Numbered from the stretch's first letter, positions 15,054 through 24,460 are shown. The stretch is 64,000 nucleotides of DNA from Elusimicrobiaceae bacterium (GCA_017546175.1 JAFYXM010000004.1:159743-223742), one strand, 5' to 3'. Notes: generated by a model not told the origin, from the letters alone. Made by a program: numbers and translations.

Positions 15054-16289
15054 ATGATACAAGCAAAAGATTTATTCAAAAAAATAGATAGTTATAAAGA
15101 TTACATTATTGATATTCAAACCAAAATGACGGCTTGTCCCGCCATAAGCCCGCATGAAGAGGGTGGTTTGGGTGAAGCAGCCAAAGCCGAGGTTGTGTTG
15201 GCTGCGTTAAAAGAAATGAAATTTGACGAAATTAAAGTAATTAACATTAAAGATCCTAAATCTCCGACGGGAGTTCGCCCGAATATCATTGCCAAATATT
15301 ATGGCGAAAATCGTAAAAAAACCTTGTGGGTTATGGCTCACTTAGATGTGGTGCCTCCCGGTGATTTGTCTTTGTGGAAAACGGACCCTTATAAAGTAGT
15401 AGTAAAAGGGGATAAAATTTACGGCCGCGGCGTAGAAGATAACCAACAGGGTTTGGTGTCTGGTTTGTTAGTTGCCAAAGCCATGATGGAAGCGGGTGTC
15501 CGTCCTCCGGTCAACTATGCTTTGCTTTTAAACTGTGATGAAGAAACCGGTAGTATCTACGGCATAGAACCGATCATGAAAAAACATGCTAAATTGTTTG
15601 GAAAAGAAGACAGTTTTATTGTGCCCGATGCCGGTAACTCCGAAGGGGAAATGGTAGAAATTGCCGAAAAGAGCCAATTGTGGTTGAAAATTACCACCTT
15701 TGGCAAACAAACCCATGCCTCTACCCCCGGCAATGGTATTAATGCTTTTGTTGCCGGTAGTCACTTGGTGGTGGCTTTGCACGAACTTTATAAAAAATTC
15801 CCGAAAAAAGACAAACTTTTTGATGTGCCGGAAAGTGTCTTCTCTCCGACGAAAAAAGAAGCCAATGTTCCCAATATCAATAGCATTCCGGGTACGGACG
15901 TGTTTTACTTAGATTGCCGTGTTTTACCGTGCTATACAGTGAAGCAGGTATTTAACGAAGTGCTAAAAATTGCTAAAAAAATTGAAAAGAAATTTAAAGT
16001 AAAAATCAAAGTGGAAGAAGTATTGCACACGGTGTCTAAACCGACGGATAAAAAAGCGCCGATTGTGAACTTGGTGGCCCAATCGGTCAAAGCTGTTTAT
16101 AAAAATAATCCCAAAGTGCAGGGTGTCGGCGGCGGAACGGTGGCTGCTCATTTGCGCAATGAAGGCTTTCCGGCTGTGGTGTATTCTAAATTAGATGAAA
16201 CCATGCACCAACCGAACGAAAACTCCAGCATCAAAAATACGATGGGCGATGCCAAGGTGTTTACGTTAGTGGCTTTGGGCTTGAAATAA
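15054..16289 (+). CDS. M20-family metallo-hydrolase (peptidase/deacylase)
   Basis: A 411-residue protein with M20 peptidase motifs: MAHLDVVPPGD (His ligand and catalytic Asp), GRGVEDNQQG (bridging Asp), NCDEETGS (general base and ligand Glu), VPDAGN, and the C-terminal His ligand in DETMHQPNE. The family includes DapE, ArgE, CPG2 and Xaa-His dipeptidases; the VSGLLVAKAMMEAG block is closest to M20A/ArgE-DapE types, substrate open. I chose ATG 15054 because GGAG lies 7 bases upstream; an ATG four codons earlier (15042) overlaps that ribosome-binding site. It precedes a pseudopilin gene by 10 bases. Confidence 0.85.
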   Translation: MIQAKDLFKKIDSYKDYIIDIQTKMTACPAISPHEEGGLGEAAKAEVVLAALKEMKFDEIKVINIKDPKSPTGVRPNIIAKYYGENRKKTLWVMAHLDVVPPGDLSLWKTDPYKVVVKGDKIYGRGVEDNQQGLVSGLLVAKAMMEAGVRPPVNYALLLNCDEETGSIYGIEPIMKKHAKLFGKEDSFIVPDAGNSEGEMVEIAEKSQLWLKITTFGKQTHASTPGNGINAFVAGSHLVVALHELYKKFPKKDKLFDVPESVFSPTKKEANVPNINSIPGTDVFYLDCRVLPCYTVKQVFNEVLKIAKKIEKKFKVKIKVEEVLHTVSKPTDKKAPIVNLVAQSVKAVYKNNPKVQGVGGGTVAAHLRNEGFPAVVYSKLDETMHQPNENSSIKNTMGDAKVFTLVALGLK

Positions 16290-16299
16290 GAGAGTATTT

Positions 16300-16716
16300 A
16301 TGAAAAAGGGATTTACGCTGTTAGAAATCTTAATAACGGTAGTCCTGTTTACGGTTTTGTTGGGCTTTACGGTGCCAAAGTTTATTTCCTTGGTGCATAA
16401 AGCCCAAGAAGGCAGCACCAAACATGAGCTGGTGCGCCTTCGCACAGCTATTGCTGCATATTATGGGGAAAACCAAGGAGTTTATCCTACCGATGATTTG
16501 GGCTCTTTAGTTCCCAGATATATTGAGGCTATTGCGCAGGTCAATGTGCCGGGCTTGGAGCCCAGCAACCATGTCAGTGCCGGAACCTATGAAAGTGCTT
16601 TTACCAAAACAGGCGGCTGGGCTTATGTGAATGACCCCTCCGATCCGCGTTTTGGTGATGTGTTTGTAAACACGGATAAAGAAGACAGCTACGGCAAAGC
16701 TTGGAATACGCATTAA
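16300..16716 (+). CDS. Type II secretion/type IV pseudopilin (GspG-like)
   Basis: A 138-residue pseudopilin. The class III signal MKKGFTLLEILITVVLFTVL has the prepilin-peptidase cleavage site after Gly4, Phe at +1 and Glu at +5. The helix is followed by a short GspG-like C-terminal domain (LVRLRTAIAAYYGENQGVYP, LVPRYIEAIAQ) that ends with the DPRFGDVFVN/YGKAW region, similar to calcium-binding GspG ends. Such proteins build the pseudopilus of type II secretion or a type IV pilus. The gene lies directly before the prepilin peptidase, with a terminator between, so peptidase expression may be partly uncoupled. Confidence 0.85.
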   Translation: MKKGFTLLEILITVVLFTVLLGFTVPKFISLVHKAQEGSTKHELVRLRTAIAAYYGENQGVYPTDDLGSLVPRYIEAIAQVNVPGLEPSNHVSAGTYESAFTKTGGWAYVNDPSDPRFGDVFVNTDKEDSYGKAWNTH

Positions 16717-16720
16717 TGTA

Positions 16721-16754
16721 AAGGTCCCCAATATGCTGGTTGGGGACTTTTTTT
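16721..16754 (+). terminator. Terminator between pseudopilin and prepilin peptidase
   Basis: GTCCCCAA (16724-16731) pairs with TTGGGGAC (16740-16747), followed by seven T. It lies 18 bases before the pilD start, so pilD needs readthrough or its own promoter. Confidence 0.85.
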
Positions 16755-16771
16755 GTAAAAAAGGAGAAAGC

Positions 16772-17554
16772 ATGGAAAGTTTAATTTTGTTTTTTGCAGG
16801 AATTTTTGGTTTGATTATCGGCAGTTTTTTAAATGTATGTATTTATCGTATTCCTAGAGAAAAATCTATTGTATGGCCGCCTTCTTCCTGTCCTAAATGC
16901 GGCAAATCTATTGCTTTTTACGATAATATCCCCGTGCTCAGTTATATATTTTTGTGGGGAAAATGCCGCCATTGCAAAGCTCCTATTTCCTGCCAATATC
17001 CTATCATAGAGCTGCTCACGGGCCTTTTGACGGTGTTATTTGTATGGCGCTGGGGACTGACCCCGTGGACGGGTGTATTGTTGGTGTCTGTGTATAGCTT
17101 AATTATTTTATCGGTGATTGATTTGGAACTGATGATTATTCCGGATCGCTTTTCTTTAGGGCTTATCGTATGGGGGTTGGCTTTCTTTTGGCTTAATCCA
17201 AATTTTGACGGTACTATGTTGTCGCGCTTTTTGCAGAGCTTGTTGGGGGCCGGAGTGGGCTTTTTCGGTACGCTGGCCGTGGCGCTGCTGGGATATGTGA
17301 TGTTTAAAAAAGAAGCCATGGGCGGAGGAGATGTAAAACTTATGGGAGGTATCGGGGCGCTACTGGGTTGGAAAGGGGTACTGACCACCATCGTTTTTGC
17401 CTCTGCTTTGGGTCTTATTTATTCTGTGTTCCTCATGATTTTTAAAGGAAAAAAAGGGGGGGATGCTATTCCTTTCGGTCCTTTTTTAAGTGCTGGAGCA
17501 TTAATTAACTTATACTATTTAATTCTGCCTGAAATGTTGGCAATACAGATATAA
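16772..17554 (+). CDS. pilD: Type IV prepilin peptidase (PilD/GspO)
   Basis: A 260-residue polytopic membrane aspartic protease. The N-terminal cytoplasmic loop carries two CxxC pairs (CPKCGKS and CRHCKAP) that bind zinc. The two active aspartates are in DLELMIIP and in GGGDVKLMGG (GxGD-type motif). It cleaves the leader from type IV prepilins and pseudopilins after Gly and N-methylates the new N-terminus. Clients in this window are the proteins at 16300, 45282 and 54203. I chose ATG 16772, preceded by AAGGAGAAAGC; the frame is open 13 codons further upstream but that part lies in the terminator. Confidence 0.93.
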   Translation: MESLILFFAGIFGLIIGSFLNVCIYRIPREKSIVWPPSSCPKCGKSIAFYDNIPVLSYIFLWGKCRHCKAPISCQYPIIELLTGLLTVLFVWRWGLTPWTGVLLVSVYSLIILSVIDLELMIIPDRFSLGLIVWGLAFFWLNPNFDGTMLSRFLQSLLGAGVGFFGTLAVALLGYVMFKKEAMGGGDVKLMGGIGALLGWKGVLTTIVFASALGLIYSVFLMIFKGKKGGDAIPFGPFLSAGALINLYYLILPEMLAIQI

Positions 17555-17567
17555 AAGTTATCTCTAT

Positions 17568-17598
17568 AAAAAAACCCCTCTGAAAAGAGGGGTTTTTT
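17568..17598. terminator. Bidirectional terminator
   Basis: CCCCTCT (17575-17581) pairs with AGAGGGG (17586-17592) around a GAAA tetraloop, with A and T runs on either side. It serves pilD (plus) and rdgB (minus). Confidence 0.9.
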
Positions 17599-17611
17599 AC
17601 ATCGGAAAATT

Positions 17612-18214
17612 TTACAATAAATCTAAATGTTTGGCCAGTTTCTCAAAAGCTTTGGCACGGTGGCTTATTTTATTTTTTTCTTCCTCGCTCAGTTGTGCCA
17701 ATGTATGAGTAGATCCTTCTACAATAAAAAGCGGGTCATAGCCAAAACCGTTTGTTCCGCGGTAGTCAAAACCGATAAATCCATTTAAGATGCCTTCAAA
17801 GCTATGTATTTGCCCTTGCGGAGTGGCTAAGCTGGCTATGGTGCGAAAACGGGCAGAGCGTTTGCCTAAAAAAAGCCCTTCAAGCTCCATGAGAAGCTTT
17901 TGATTATTGGCTTGTGTGTCTGCCTCTTTTCCGGCATAACGTGCGGTGTGTACCCCCGGTCTTCCGTTTAAAAATTCCACTTCTAAACCGGTATCATCAG
18001 CAATGGTCCATAGGCCCGATTCTTTGGCAGCGAAAATAGCTTTTAATTCTGCATTTTCCTGTAAGGTTTTTCCGTTTTCCTCAGGCATGGCCAAGCCACC
18101 GATGTCTTGCAAACCGACATAATCAATATTCTCCCCCTTCTTGGTTTGACGAGGGAGAATATTAGTGATTTCTTGAAATTTATGTTTATTGCCGGTGGCT
18201 ACCAGAATTTTCAT
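17612..18214 (-). CDS. rdgB: XTP/dITP diphosphatase (RdgB/HAM1)
   Basis: A 200-residue Maf/HAM1-fold pyrophosphatase: N-terminal ILVATGNKHKFQEI, the metal/substrate block DDTGLEVEFLNGRPGVHTAR, FGYDPLF, and a C-terminal KNKISHRAKAFEKL. The enzyme hydrolyses dITP, XTP and related non-canonical purine nucleoside triphosphates to keep them out of DNA and RNA. All key motifs and the usual length are present. It lies 5 bases downstream of the first pepT-like gene and is presumably cotranscribed with it. Confidence 0.93.
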   Translation of the reverse strand: MKILVATGNKHKFQEITNILPRQTKKGENIDYVGLQDIGGLAMPEENGKTLQENAELKAIFAAKESGLWTIADDTGLEVEFLNGRPGVHTARYAGKEADTQANNQKLLMELEGLFLGKRSARFRTIASLATPQGQIHSFEGILNGFIGFDYRGTNGFGYDPLFIVEGSTHTLAQLSEEEKNKISHRAKAFEKLAKHLDLL

Positions 18215-18219
18215 AAAAA

Positions 18220-19650
18220 TTATTTTCTTTTTAATTCTCTTTGTAACTGGTGTTTGTTTCCGCTGGCATCAATACTCTGAATGATGGTCTGCTCAATAAT
18301 ATTTAAAGCGGTTTGATAAGCAGAGAACATATCTTTTTCGCTTAACCATTCGTATTCGGAGTGAACACGTTGTTGACCGGTCCATAAGCCCATACCGGTA
18401 ATGCCGTGTCTGGCATTCATCATGCCGGGGGTAATGCCACCGCGTACGGTAATAAAGCGCGGAGTTACGCCGGCATCAGCAGCCGCTTGAGCCACGATGT
18501 TTTTAGTCATGGGGTGCATACCGTCAGCCAAGTTTTTATATTGGCTGGCTTCGTCAATGATTACTTCATTTTTGGTGCCATAGACTACGTTGACGTGAGT
18601 AATGGCGGCTTTGACCAATTCTTTCATGCGGTTCCATTCTTCATCGGTGAAAAAGCGGGCATAACCTTGTAAGCGCAGAGATTCCGGTTCGTCACCGGGT
18701 TTAATATCACCGGCGGCAAAGCGAATATAAGGCTCTCTGCCTTGGCTTTGGTTGGGTTTTAAATCGTTGGCTTGGTTGATTTGTTGTAAGAAAGTACCCA
18801 ATACTTCAGACACTTCCAAACCGTTTTGAGAAGCGGCCTCAGAGGGGTGCGCTGCACGACCGCGCAAGGTAACCAAAAACCCTTTGGCGGTAAAGCTTTC
18901 TGCCATGATTTCTCCATTTACTTCACCGTCAAAATCAAAATAAATTTCCGGCTTAAAATATTCGGTATCTACACGATGAGCAGCTAAACCCACGTCTTCA
19001 CTGGGGACCAACATAAATTGCAAGTCTCCGTGGGCAATTTGCGGGTTTTCGGCCAAGGTTTCAATGACGGTGACCACAATAGAGGTGCCGGCTTTGTCAT
19101 CAGCACCTAAAATGGTGGTGCCGTCGGAAGTAACAATGGTTTCTCCGATTAATTGGTTTAAATAAGAATCCATGGTTTGCGGGTCCAACACAATACCGTT
19201 TTCTTCGTTGATGACCACTTTTCCGCCCTGATAGCTTTTGATTACATTGGGCTTAATTCCTCTTCCGGGTACTTCCGGCGTGGTATCATAATGGGCACTC
19301 ATGCCCAATACGGGGACGGTGGCTGTTAATTTTTCAGAAAGGTTAGAGGGGAAATGAATATAGATGTATTTATCTTGAGAAAAATGAATAGTGGCATTGC
19401 TGTTGTTGTTTTGCAAGATATTTTGCAATTCGCCGTACAAAAGTTCGCCAGCTTTGGCCACCTCATCACTCATGACCCAATCTCCATAAAACTGACCATA
19501 TTGGCTTTGGCTGTCTACTTGGACATATCCCAAAAAACGGTTTAGCAAAGCAGAACGATACTTGGCCGGTTTTACCGGAGAGGCAGCAAACAAAAGGTTG
19601 CTGCATAAAAAGGCCGCCATCACGGCTACACAAGAGACAATTTTTCTCAT
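18220..19650 (-). CDS. Exported peptidase T-like M20B aminotripeptidase (copy 1)
   Basis: A 476-residue M20B peptidase resembling PepT: the His/Asp metal motif MSAHYDTTPE, the PepT-specific TTILGADDKAGTSIV block, VPSEDVGLAA for the catalytic and bridging Glu, FDFDGEVNGE, and the C-terminal ITVRGGITPGMM..GMGLWTG. E. coli PepT is cytoplasmic, but this protein has a signal peptide (KIVSCVAVMAAFLCSNLLFA), suggesting a periplasmic tripeptidase. The Glu-Glu pair of the canonical EE motif reads SEDV here, worth noting. The second copy lies 167 bases upstream on the same strand. Both support a peptide-fermenting lifestyle. Confidence 0.8.
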   Translation of the reverse strand: MRKIVSCVAVMAAFLCSNLLFAASPVKPAKYRSALLNRFLGYVQVDSQSQYGQFYGDWVMSDEVAKAGELLYGELQNILQNNNSNATIHFSQDKYIYIHFPSNLSEKLTATVPVLGMSAHYDTTPEVPGRGIKPNVIKSYQGGKVVINEENGIVLDPQTMDSYLNQLIGETIVTSDGTTILGADDKAGTSIVVTVIETLAENPQIAHGDLQFMLVPSEDVGLAAHRVDTEYFKPEIYFDFDGEVNGEIMAESFTAKGFLVTLRGRAAHPSEAASQNGLEVSEVLGTFLQQINQANDLKPNQSQGREPYIRFAAGDIKPGDEPESLRLQGYARFFTDEEWNRMKELVKAAITHVNVVYGTKNEVIIDEASQYKNLADGMHPMTKNIVAQAAADAGVTPRFITVRGGITPGMMNARHGITGMGLWTGQQRVHSEYEWLSEKDMFSAYQTALNIIEQTIIQSIDASGNKHQLQRELKRK

Positions 19651-19766
19651 TTTTATTTTCTCCTAAAATAGAAAATCTGCACACCATACATCAGGTGTTA
19701 CTATCATTGTATGAATCCGGTAAAAAATGCACAAGGGCCAAAAGACCTAAAATAAAAGTAGGCCCT

Positions 19767-19796
19767 AAAAAAACCCCACCTTTTAGGGGTGGGGTT
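19767..19796 (-). terminator. Terminator between the two pepT-like genes
   Basis: AACCCCACC (19772-19780) pairs with GGTGGGGTT (19788-19796), followed by seven U on the minus strand. It separates the two pepT-like transcripts. Confidence 0.85.
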
Positions 19797-19817
19797 GATA
19801 AGAAGAAGACAGCCGTA

Positions 19818-21155
19818 TTATTTGGTTTCTTTATTCCAGTAAGAGACGGTGGAAAATAACGTGCGCAAAGAAGCTTCCATAATATCAATGTCGGCATATT
19901 CAAGCGGACTGTGAAGATTGAACATTCCGGCAAAAATATCTGCCGTGGGAAGCCCGTTGAAGGATAAGAAAACACCGTCAGTGCCTCCGCGTGCAGAAAC
20001 TCTTTTTGGGGTCACTTCTTCTGCGGTCATGGCTTGCTCCAATACTTCAATAAGCTTAGCCGGAATAACGTCTTTGGCATTTTTATACTGATCGGTAAAA
20101 GAAAGCTCCGTGCCTGTATTTTTGGGATAGAGTGAGCGGACAGTTTTAAAAGATTGCTCTACAACAGCGGTCAGTTCTGCCAGTTCTTCATCGGTAAAAG
20201 AGCGGATATTGCCTTTTACTACACTTTGGTTGCCTTGGGTTTCAATGGACTTTACCAAGATAAAACCTTGTCTGCCGGAAGTTGTTTCCGGGCGGCGGTG
20301 ACGGGGCAAGAGGGTGTGAAAATCTGATGCCATGAGCAAGTTGTCGGCAAAAGCAGAATTCATGGCAGAACCGGCATGTACGCCGCGTTCACCATTAAAC
20401 ACGGCAGTGAAAGAGCGGCCGTTGAAGTTTTCTACAATCGTTTCTCCCAGATCTCCTCCATCTACGGTGTAGGCATAATCGGCACCAAAATCAGCTACGT
20501 CCATAGTTTTGATACCGGTAGAAATTTCTTCATCGGGGGTAAAAGCGATTTTAATGGGTCCGTGTTCAATGCCTGTATTTCCCAACAAATAATCAGCAAA
20601 CGTCATGATAATGGCTATGCCGGCTTTGTCGTCTGCGCCCAGCAAAGAGCCGCCGGAAGCGGTCATAATATCATGACCGCGCGCATGCAGCAGCTGCGGG
20701 CTGTTATATTCGGTCAAGCGCAAGTTTTGCGCTTGGTTAATTATAATATCTCCACCTCTGTATTTGCTGTGTACTTGCGGTATGACATTTTTGCCCGAAG
20801 AGGAGGCAGAGGTATCCATATGGGCCAAAAAAGCAATGGTGGGTGTCGGTTTGGTCGTGGTGGCAGGGATTTCTGCCGTCACGATACCCGTTTTTGAGAT
20901 TTTTACGTTCTTGGCTCCGATATTTTTAAGTTCTTTAGCCAGTACCTTTCCAAAGGAAATTTGTCCTTTGGAAGAAGGGACTTTGCCGGAATTAGCATCG
21001 GCAGTAGTGTCGTAGGTGACATATTTGCTCAAGCGCTCGGTGAGAGCTGTTTTGGCACTTTGTTTGTCATAGCGCATGACTGCTTTCCAGTTTTGTTGTG
21101 CTACAGCTGCCATGGGCAGAGCAGCGCAAATAAAGGCGGTAAGCCATTTTTTCAT
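19818..21155 (-). CDS. Exported peptidase T-like M20B aminotripeptidase (copy 2)
   Basis: A 445-residue M20B peptidase, closer to classical PepT than copy 1: FLAHMDTSASSSG with the first metal ligands, GGSLLGADDKAGIAIIM, FTPDEEISTG with the catalytic Glu pair, VDGGDLGETIVENFNGRSF, and the C-terminal ARGGTDGVFLSFNGLPT. It starts with a signal peptide (MKKWLTAFICAALPMAAVAQ), so it should act outside the cytoplasm, unlike E. coli PepT. It starts 11 bases downstream of the valS stop, in the same direction. Confidence 0.85.
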   Translation of the reverse strand: MKKWLTAFICAALPMAAVAQQNWKAVMRYDKQSAKTALTERLSKYVTYDTTADANSGKVPSSKGQISFGKVLAKELKNIGAKNVKISKTGIVTAEIPATTTKPTPTIAFLAHMDTSASSSGKNVIPQVHSKYRGGDIIINQAQNLRLTEYNSPQLLHARGHDIMTASGGSLLGADDKAGIAIIMTFADYLLGNTGIEHGPIKIAFTPDEEISTGIKTMDVADFGADYAYTVDGGDLGETIVENFNGRSFTAVFNGERGVHAGSAMNSAFADNLLMASDFHTLLPRHRRPETTSGRQGFILVKSIETQGNQSVVKGNIRSFTDEELAELTAVVEQSFKTVRSLYPKNTGTELSFTDQYKNAKDVIPAKLIEVLEQAMTAEEVTPKRVSARGGTDGVFLSFNGLPTADIFAGMFNLHSPLEYADIDIMEASLRTLFSTVSYWNKETK

Positions 21156-21166
21156 AGAAATTCTCC

Positions 21167-23884
21167 TTACGCTAAATCGGCCAAAGCAGCTTGAGCTTGA
21201 GCCAATAAAGTTTCGGCGGCGGCCAATTCAGCTTTGGTTTTATCAATTTGCTCTTGCGGGGCATTTTTGATAAAGTTTTCCTGCGCTAAGCGCGCTTTGC
21301 GCGAGGCGATATTGGCTTGGGCAGCAGCCATATCTTTTTCCAAACGTTTCTTTTCTTTGTCAAAGTCAATTAAGCCCGTCAAAGGCACGTAAATGGCTAC
21401 TTTGCCAAAGGTGGCTGTAGCGGTTTGTTTGGGTTTTTGCTCATTGATACCGATGGTCAAATGGTCAATTTTAGCCATCAACTTAATATACGGAGCATGA
21501 GCTTTGACAACGCTTAATTCTTCTTCATTTTCAGCAGACAACACGGCATTGATTTTTAACCCCGGCGGTACGTTGAATTGAGCGCGAATGGTGCGGATTT
21601 CTCTGGTAATACCTTGCACTACTTCCATTTGTTTCACGGCTTGCGCGTTTTGCAAAGCGGCGTCAAATTCCGGGTATTTTTGCTGAAGCAAGAACTCTCC
21701 TTCTTCAGCCACATAAGGGCGCAAGCTGGAGGCAATTTCTTCGGTGATAAACGGAATAAGCGGGTGTAAAGCTTTTAAGGTACCGTAAAGAATATTTACA
21801 CACAAAGCCATAACATATTCTTTTTCTTGCGTTTGGAAACGTTGCTTGGCAAGCTCAATATACCAATCGCAAAAATCGCCCCACAAGAAGTGGTAAAGCG
21901 TATTAGCCGTCAAAGCCAAGTTATACTTTTCAATGCCTTCTCTGGCGGTTTTGATGGCAGTAACGTAACGATCCAAAATCCATTGGTCGGCCAATTCTCT
22001 AGCCTGCGTCGGCATAGATAAGGGGCCTTGGATCCCTTCCATATTCATCAAAATAAAACGGGAAGCATTGTAAATTTTGTTACAGAAGTTACGCGCGCCG
22101 GTGATGCTTTCTTCGGCGTACGGAATATCTTTGCCGGGTACAGCCTGCATGAGTAAAGAAAATCGGACCGCGTCGGTGCCGTATTTAGCCGTCATATCTA
22201 AGGGGTCAATAACGTTACCCAAAGATTTGGACATTTTCTTACCGCGTTTATCGCGTACGATACCATTTAAGAAGACATCTTTAAACGGCAGTTTTCCTTT
22301 AAATTCCAATCCCATCATTACCATACGGGCTACCCACAAGTATAAAATTTCATATCCGGTAACCATGGAAGTGGTGGGGTAAAAGTAGTTTAGTTCTTCA
22401 GTTTCTTCCGGCCAACCGAAAACGGACATCGGCCATAAGGCAGAAGAAAACCATGTATCCAACACATCGGGATCTTGCACAAAATGCGTACCGCCGCAAA
22501 CGGGGCATTTTTCCGGTGCACCGTAGGAAACAATCGGTTGAGCACCGTCTTCAAAAGACACTTTGGTCAGTTGTTCATTGCCTTGTTTGTCAGTAGTAAA
22601 GGTTAAGCCTTTTTCGCTGCAGTGGCGGCAATACCACACCGGAATACGGTGTCCCCACCAAATTTGGCGAGAGATACACCAATCTTGAATGTTTTTAAGC
22701 CAATTGACAAAGGGGGTTTTCCAACTGGCGGGGTGGAATTGTAACTCGCCAGATTCTGCTGCGGCAATGGCCGGAGCAGCCAACTTGTCCATTTTTACAA
22801 ACCATTGTTCGCTCATAAACGGTTCAATGGCACTGTGGCAGCGGTAACAGGTGGAAACGGCATTGTTGTATTTTTCTTCCTTTACTAAAAGACCCGCTTC
22901 TTCTAGGTCTTTCACCGTTTCTTTGCGGCAGACTTCACGATCCATGCCTAAGTATTTTTCGGGACAGTTGACCATCTTGCCTTTATCGTTAATGACGCTC
23001 ATAATCGGCAGGTTGTGGCGTTGACCGACCTCATAGTCCGTAGCATCATGAGCCGGAGTAATTTTAAGAGCTCCTGTACCAAATTCCATTTCCACGGCCT
23101 CATCAGCAATCACGGGAATGGCACGGCCAGCCAAGGGAATGATCACTTTTTTGCCTACCAAATCTTTGTAGCGTTCATCTTTAGGGTTGACGGCAATGGC
23201 AGCATCAGCATAAATGGTTTCGGGGCGGGTGGTGGCGATGACTACGCCTTCAGATCCGTCTTCTCCTTTATAAGCCAAATGCCAAAGTTTGGCAGATTGT
23301 TGTTCGTGTTCTACCTCAATATCAGATAATGCGGTGGAACATCTGACACACCAGTTAATCAGGCGTTTTCCGCGGTAAATATAGCCTTTTTCCCACAAGC
23401 GTTTGAAACACTCATAGACGGACTTGGCGCGTTTTTCGTCCATGGTAAAGCGGAGGTTTTCTTTGGATAAGTCCAAGCTCCAGCCCATTTTTTTAAATTG
23501 ATTGAAAATGGCATTTCCGCATTCATTGTACCAGTCCCAAACGGTTTCTACAAATTTCTCGCGGCCCAAATCGTGTCGGGTTAAATGTTGTTCTTTGGCT
23601 AATTTTTTTTCAATAACATTTTGGGTGGCAATACCGCCGTGGTCGGTGCCGGGGACCCAGTAAGCTTCCTGCCCAAACATGCGGTGAGAGCGAATTAAAG
23701 CATCTTGTAATGTATCGTTTAAAGCATGACCCATATGCAGGGCGCCGGTAATATTGGGAGGGGGAATAACGACGACAAAAGGTTTCTTCTTTTCATCTAC
23801 TTTAGCGGTAAAAAGTTTGGCTTCTTGCCATTTGTTAATTAACTTTTCTTCTACTTCTTGCGGTTCGTAAGCTTTGGGTAACAT
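21167..23884 (-). CDS. valS: Valyl-tRNA synthetase
   Basis: A 905-residue class Ia aminoacyl-tRNA synthetase. The HIGH-type motif appears as PPPNITGALHMGHALN and the KMSKS loop as GKKMSKSLGNVIDP. The large editing (CP1) insert lies between them, with ATTRPETIYADAAIAV and the AHDATDYEVG block that hydrolyses mischarged Thr-tRNA. Four-Cys zinc patches are visible (INWCVRCSTALS; YCRHCSEKGL; KCPVCGGTHF). The C-terminal ~75 residues form the ValS coiled-coil arm (DFDKEKKRLEKDMAAAQANI). Length and motifs are standard. The 128-base upstream gap has a small hairpin (23906-23932) but nothing like a T-box. Confidence 0.97.
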   Translation of the reverse strand: MLPKAYEPQEVEEKLINKWQEAKLFTAKVDEKKKPFVVVIPPPNITGALHMGHALNDTLQDALIRSHRMFGQEAYWVPGTDHGGIATQNVIEKKLAKEQHLTRHDLGREKFVETVWDWYNECGNAIFNQFKKMGWSLDLSKENLRFTMDEKRAKSVYECFKRLWEKGYIYRGKRLINWCVRCSTALSDIEVEHEQQSAKLWHLAYKGEDGSEGVVIATTRPETIYADAAIAVNPKDERYKDLVGKKVIIPLAGRAIPVIADEAVEMEFGTGALKITPAHDATDYEVGQRHNLPIMSVINDKGKMVNCPEKYLGMDREVCRKETVKDLEEAGLLVKEEKYNNAVSTCYRCHSAIEPFMSEQWFVKMDKLAAPAIAAAESGELQFHPASWKTPFVNWLKNIQDWCISRQIWWGHRIPVWYCRHCSEKGLTFTTDKQGNEQLTKVSFEDGAQPIVSYGAPEKCPVCGGTHFVQDPDVLDTWFSSALWPMSVFGWPEETEELNYFYPTTSMVTGYEILYLWVARMVMMGLEFKGKLPFKDVFLNGIVRDKRGKKMSKSLGNVIDPLDMTAKYGTDAVRFSLLMQAVPGKDIPYAEESITGARNFCNKIYNASRFILMNMEGIQGPLSMPTQARELADQWILDRYVTAIKTAREGIEKYNLALTANTLYHFLWGDFCDWYIELAKQRFQTQEKEYVMALCVNILYGTLKALHPLIPFITEEIASSLRPYVAEEGEFLLQQKYPEFDAALQNAQAVKQMEVVQGITREIRTIRAQFNVPPGLKINAVLSAENEEELSVVKAHAPYIKLMAKIDHLTIGINEQKPKQTATATFGKVAIYVPLTGLIDFDKEKKRLEKDMAAAQANIASRKARLAQENFIKNAPQEQIDKTKAELAAAETLLAQAQAALADLA

Positions 23885-24012
23885 ATTTTTTCCTCGGTTT
23901 TTAAATTACGTGATGTGACTTCACGCGTAACCTATATATATTTTAGCACTTTAGGAAAAACTAATCATTTTTTGTCTGGTCAAAGTATTTCTATTTATGT
24001 AAAAATATAGAT

Positions 24013-24279
24013 ATGAAGAAAGAACAACAAAGCGAAAAGCAAGTAATAGAGGCAGAAATTTTAGATGAAAAGGGAATGCCTGTTATTACACCTGAAAATC
24101 AAGAAAAAGAGCAACGTGTCTATACGCAAGCTCATGCCGGTTTTCTGACGGGGTTTGTGGCTTTGGCTTTTAGTTTTATTATGATGCTATTAATGGCAGT
24201 GGTGACGGTATTTATCGTGTTTCCGCTCATGCTGTTAGGGCGGCTGTTAGGCATGCAAATCAAAACCTTTCGTCGCTAA
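24013..24279 (+). CDS. Small membrane protein, unknown function
   Basis: An 88-residue protein: acidic/polar cytosolic N-terminus (first ~38 residues), one long hydrophobic stretch that could span the membrane twice (FLTGFVALAFSFIMMLLMAV, VTVFIVFPLMLLGRLL), and a basic tail (KTFRR). No family was recognised. There is no clear Shine-Dalgarno. A -10-like TATAGA directly precedes the start, so the gene may be expressed leaderless. It reads toward tRNA-Ser. Confidence 0.55.
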   Translation: MKKEQQSEKQVIEAEILDEKGMPVITPENQEKEQRVYTQAHAGFLTGFVALAFSFIMMLLMAVVTVFIVFPLMLLGRLLGMQIKTFRR

Positions 24280-24363
24280 TCTCAGACGATAAATTTTATT
24301 TTATTTTTCAAATCCTTTCTAATTTGATATAATTTTTAGGTACTCCTTTTTTGTTTTGATTTT

Positions 24364-24450
24364 GGAGAGGTGGCCGAGTGGTTTAAGGCACAGTCCTGGA
24401 AAGACTGCATACGGGAAACCGTATCGAGAGTTCGAATCTCTCCCTCTCCG
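24364..24450 (+). tRNA. tRNA-Ser (anticodon GGA)
   Basis: An 87-base class II tRNA. The acceptor GGAGAGG pairs with CCTCTCC plus discriminator G. The anticodon arm CAGTC-CTGGAAA-GACTG gives anticodon GGA (Ser). A long variable arm (TACGGGAAACCGTA) and T arm GAGAGTTCGAATCTCTC follow. CCA is not encoded. Confidence 0.96.
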
Positions 24451-24460
24451 TATGAATTTA

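Noticed and set aside
23885..24012. T-box leader upstream of valS
   Set aside because: The gap is short, with only a small hairpin; no T-box sequence, specifier loop or terminator/antiterminator pair.
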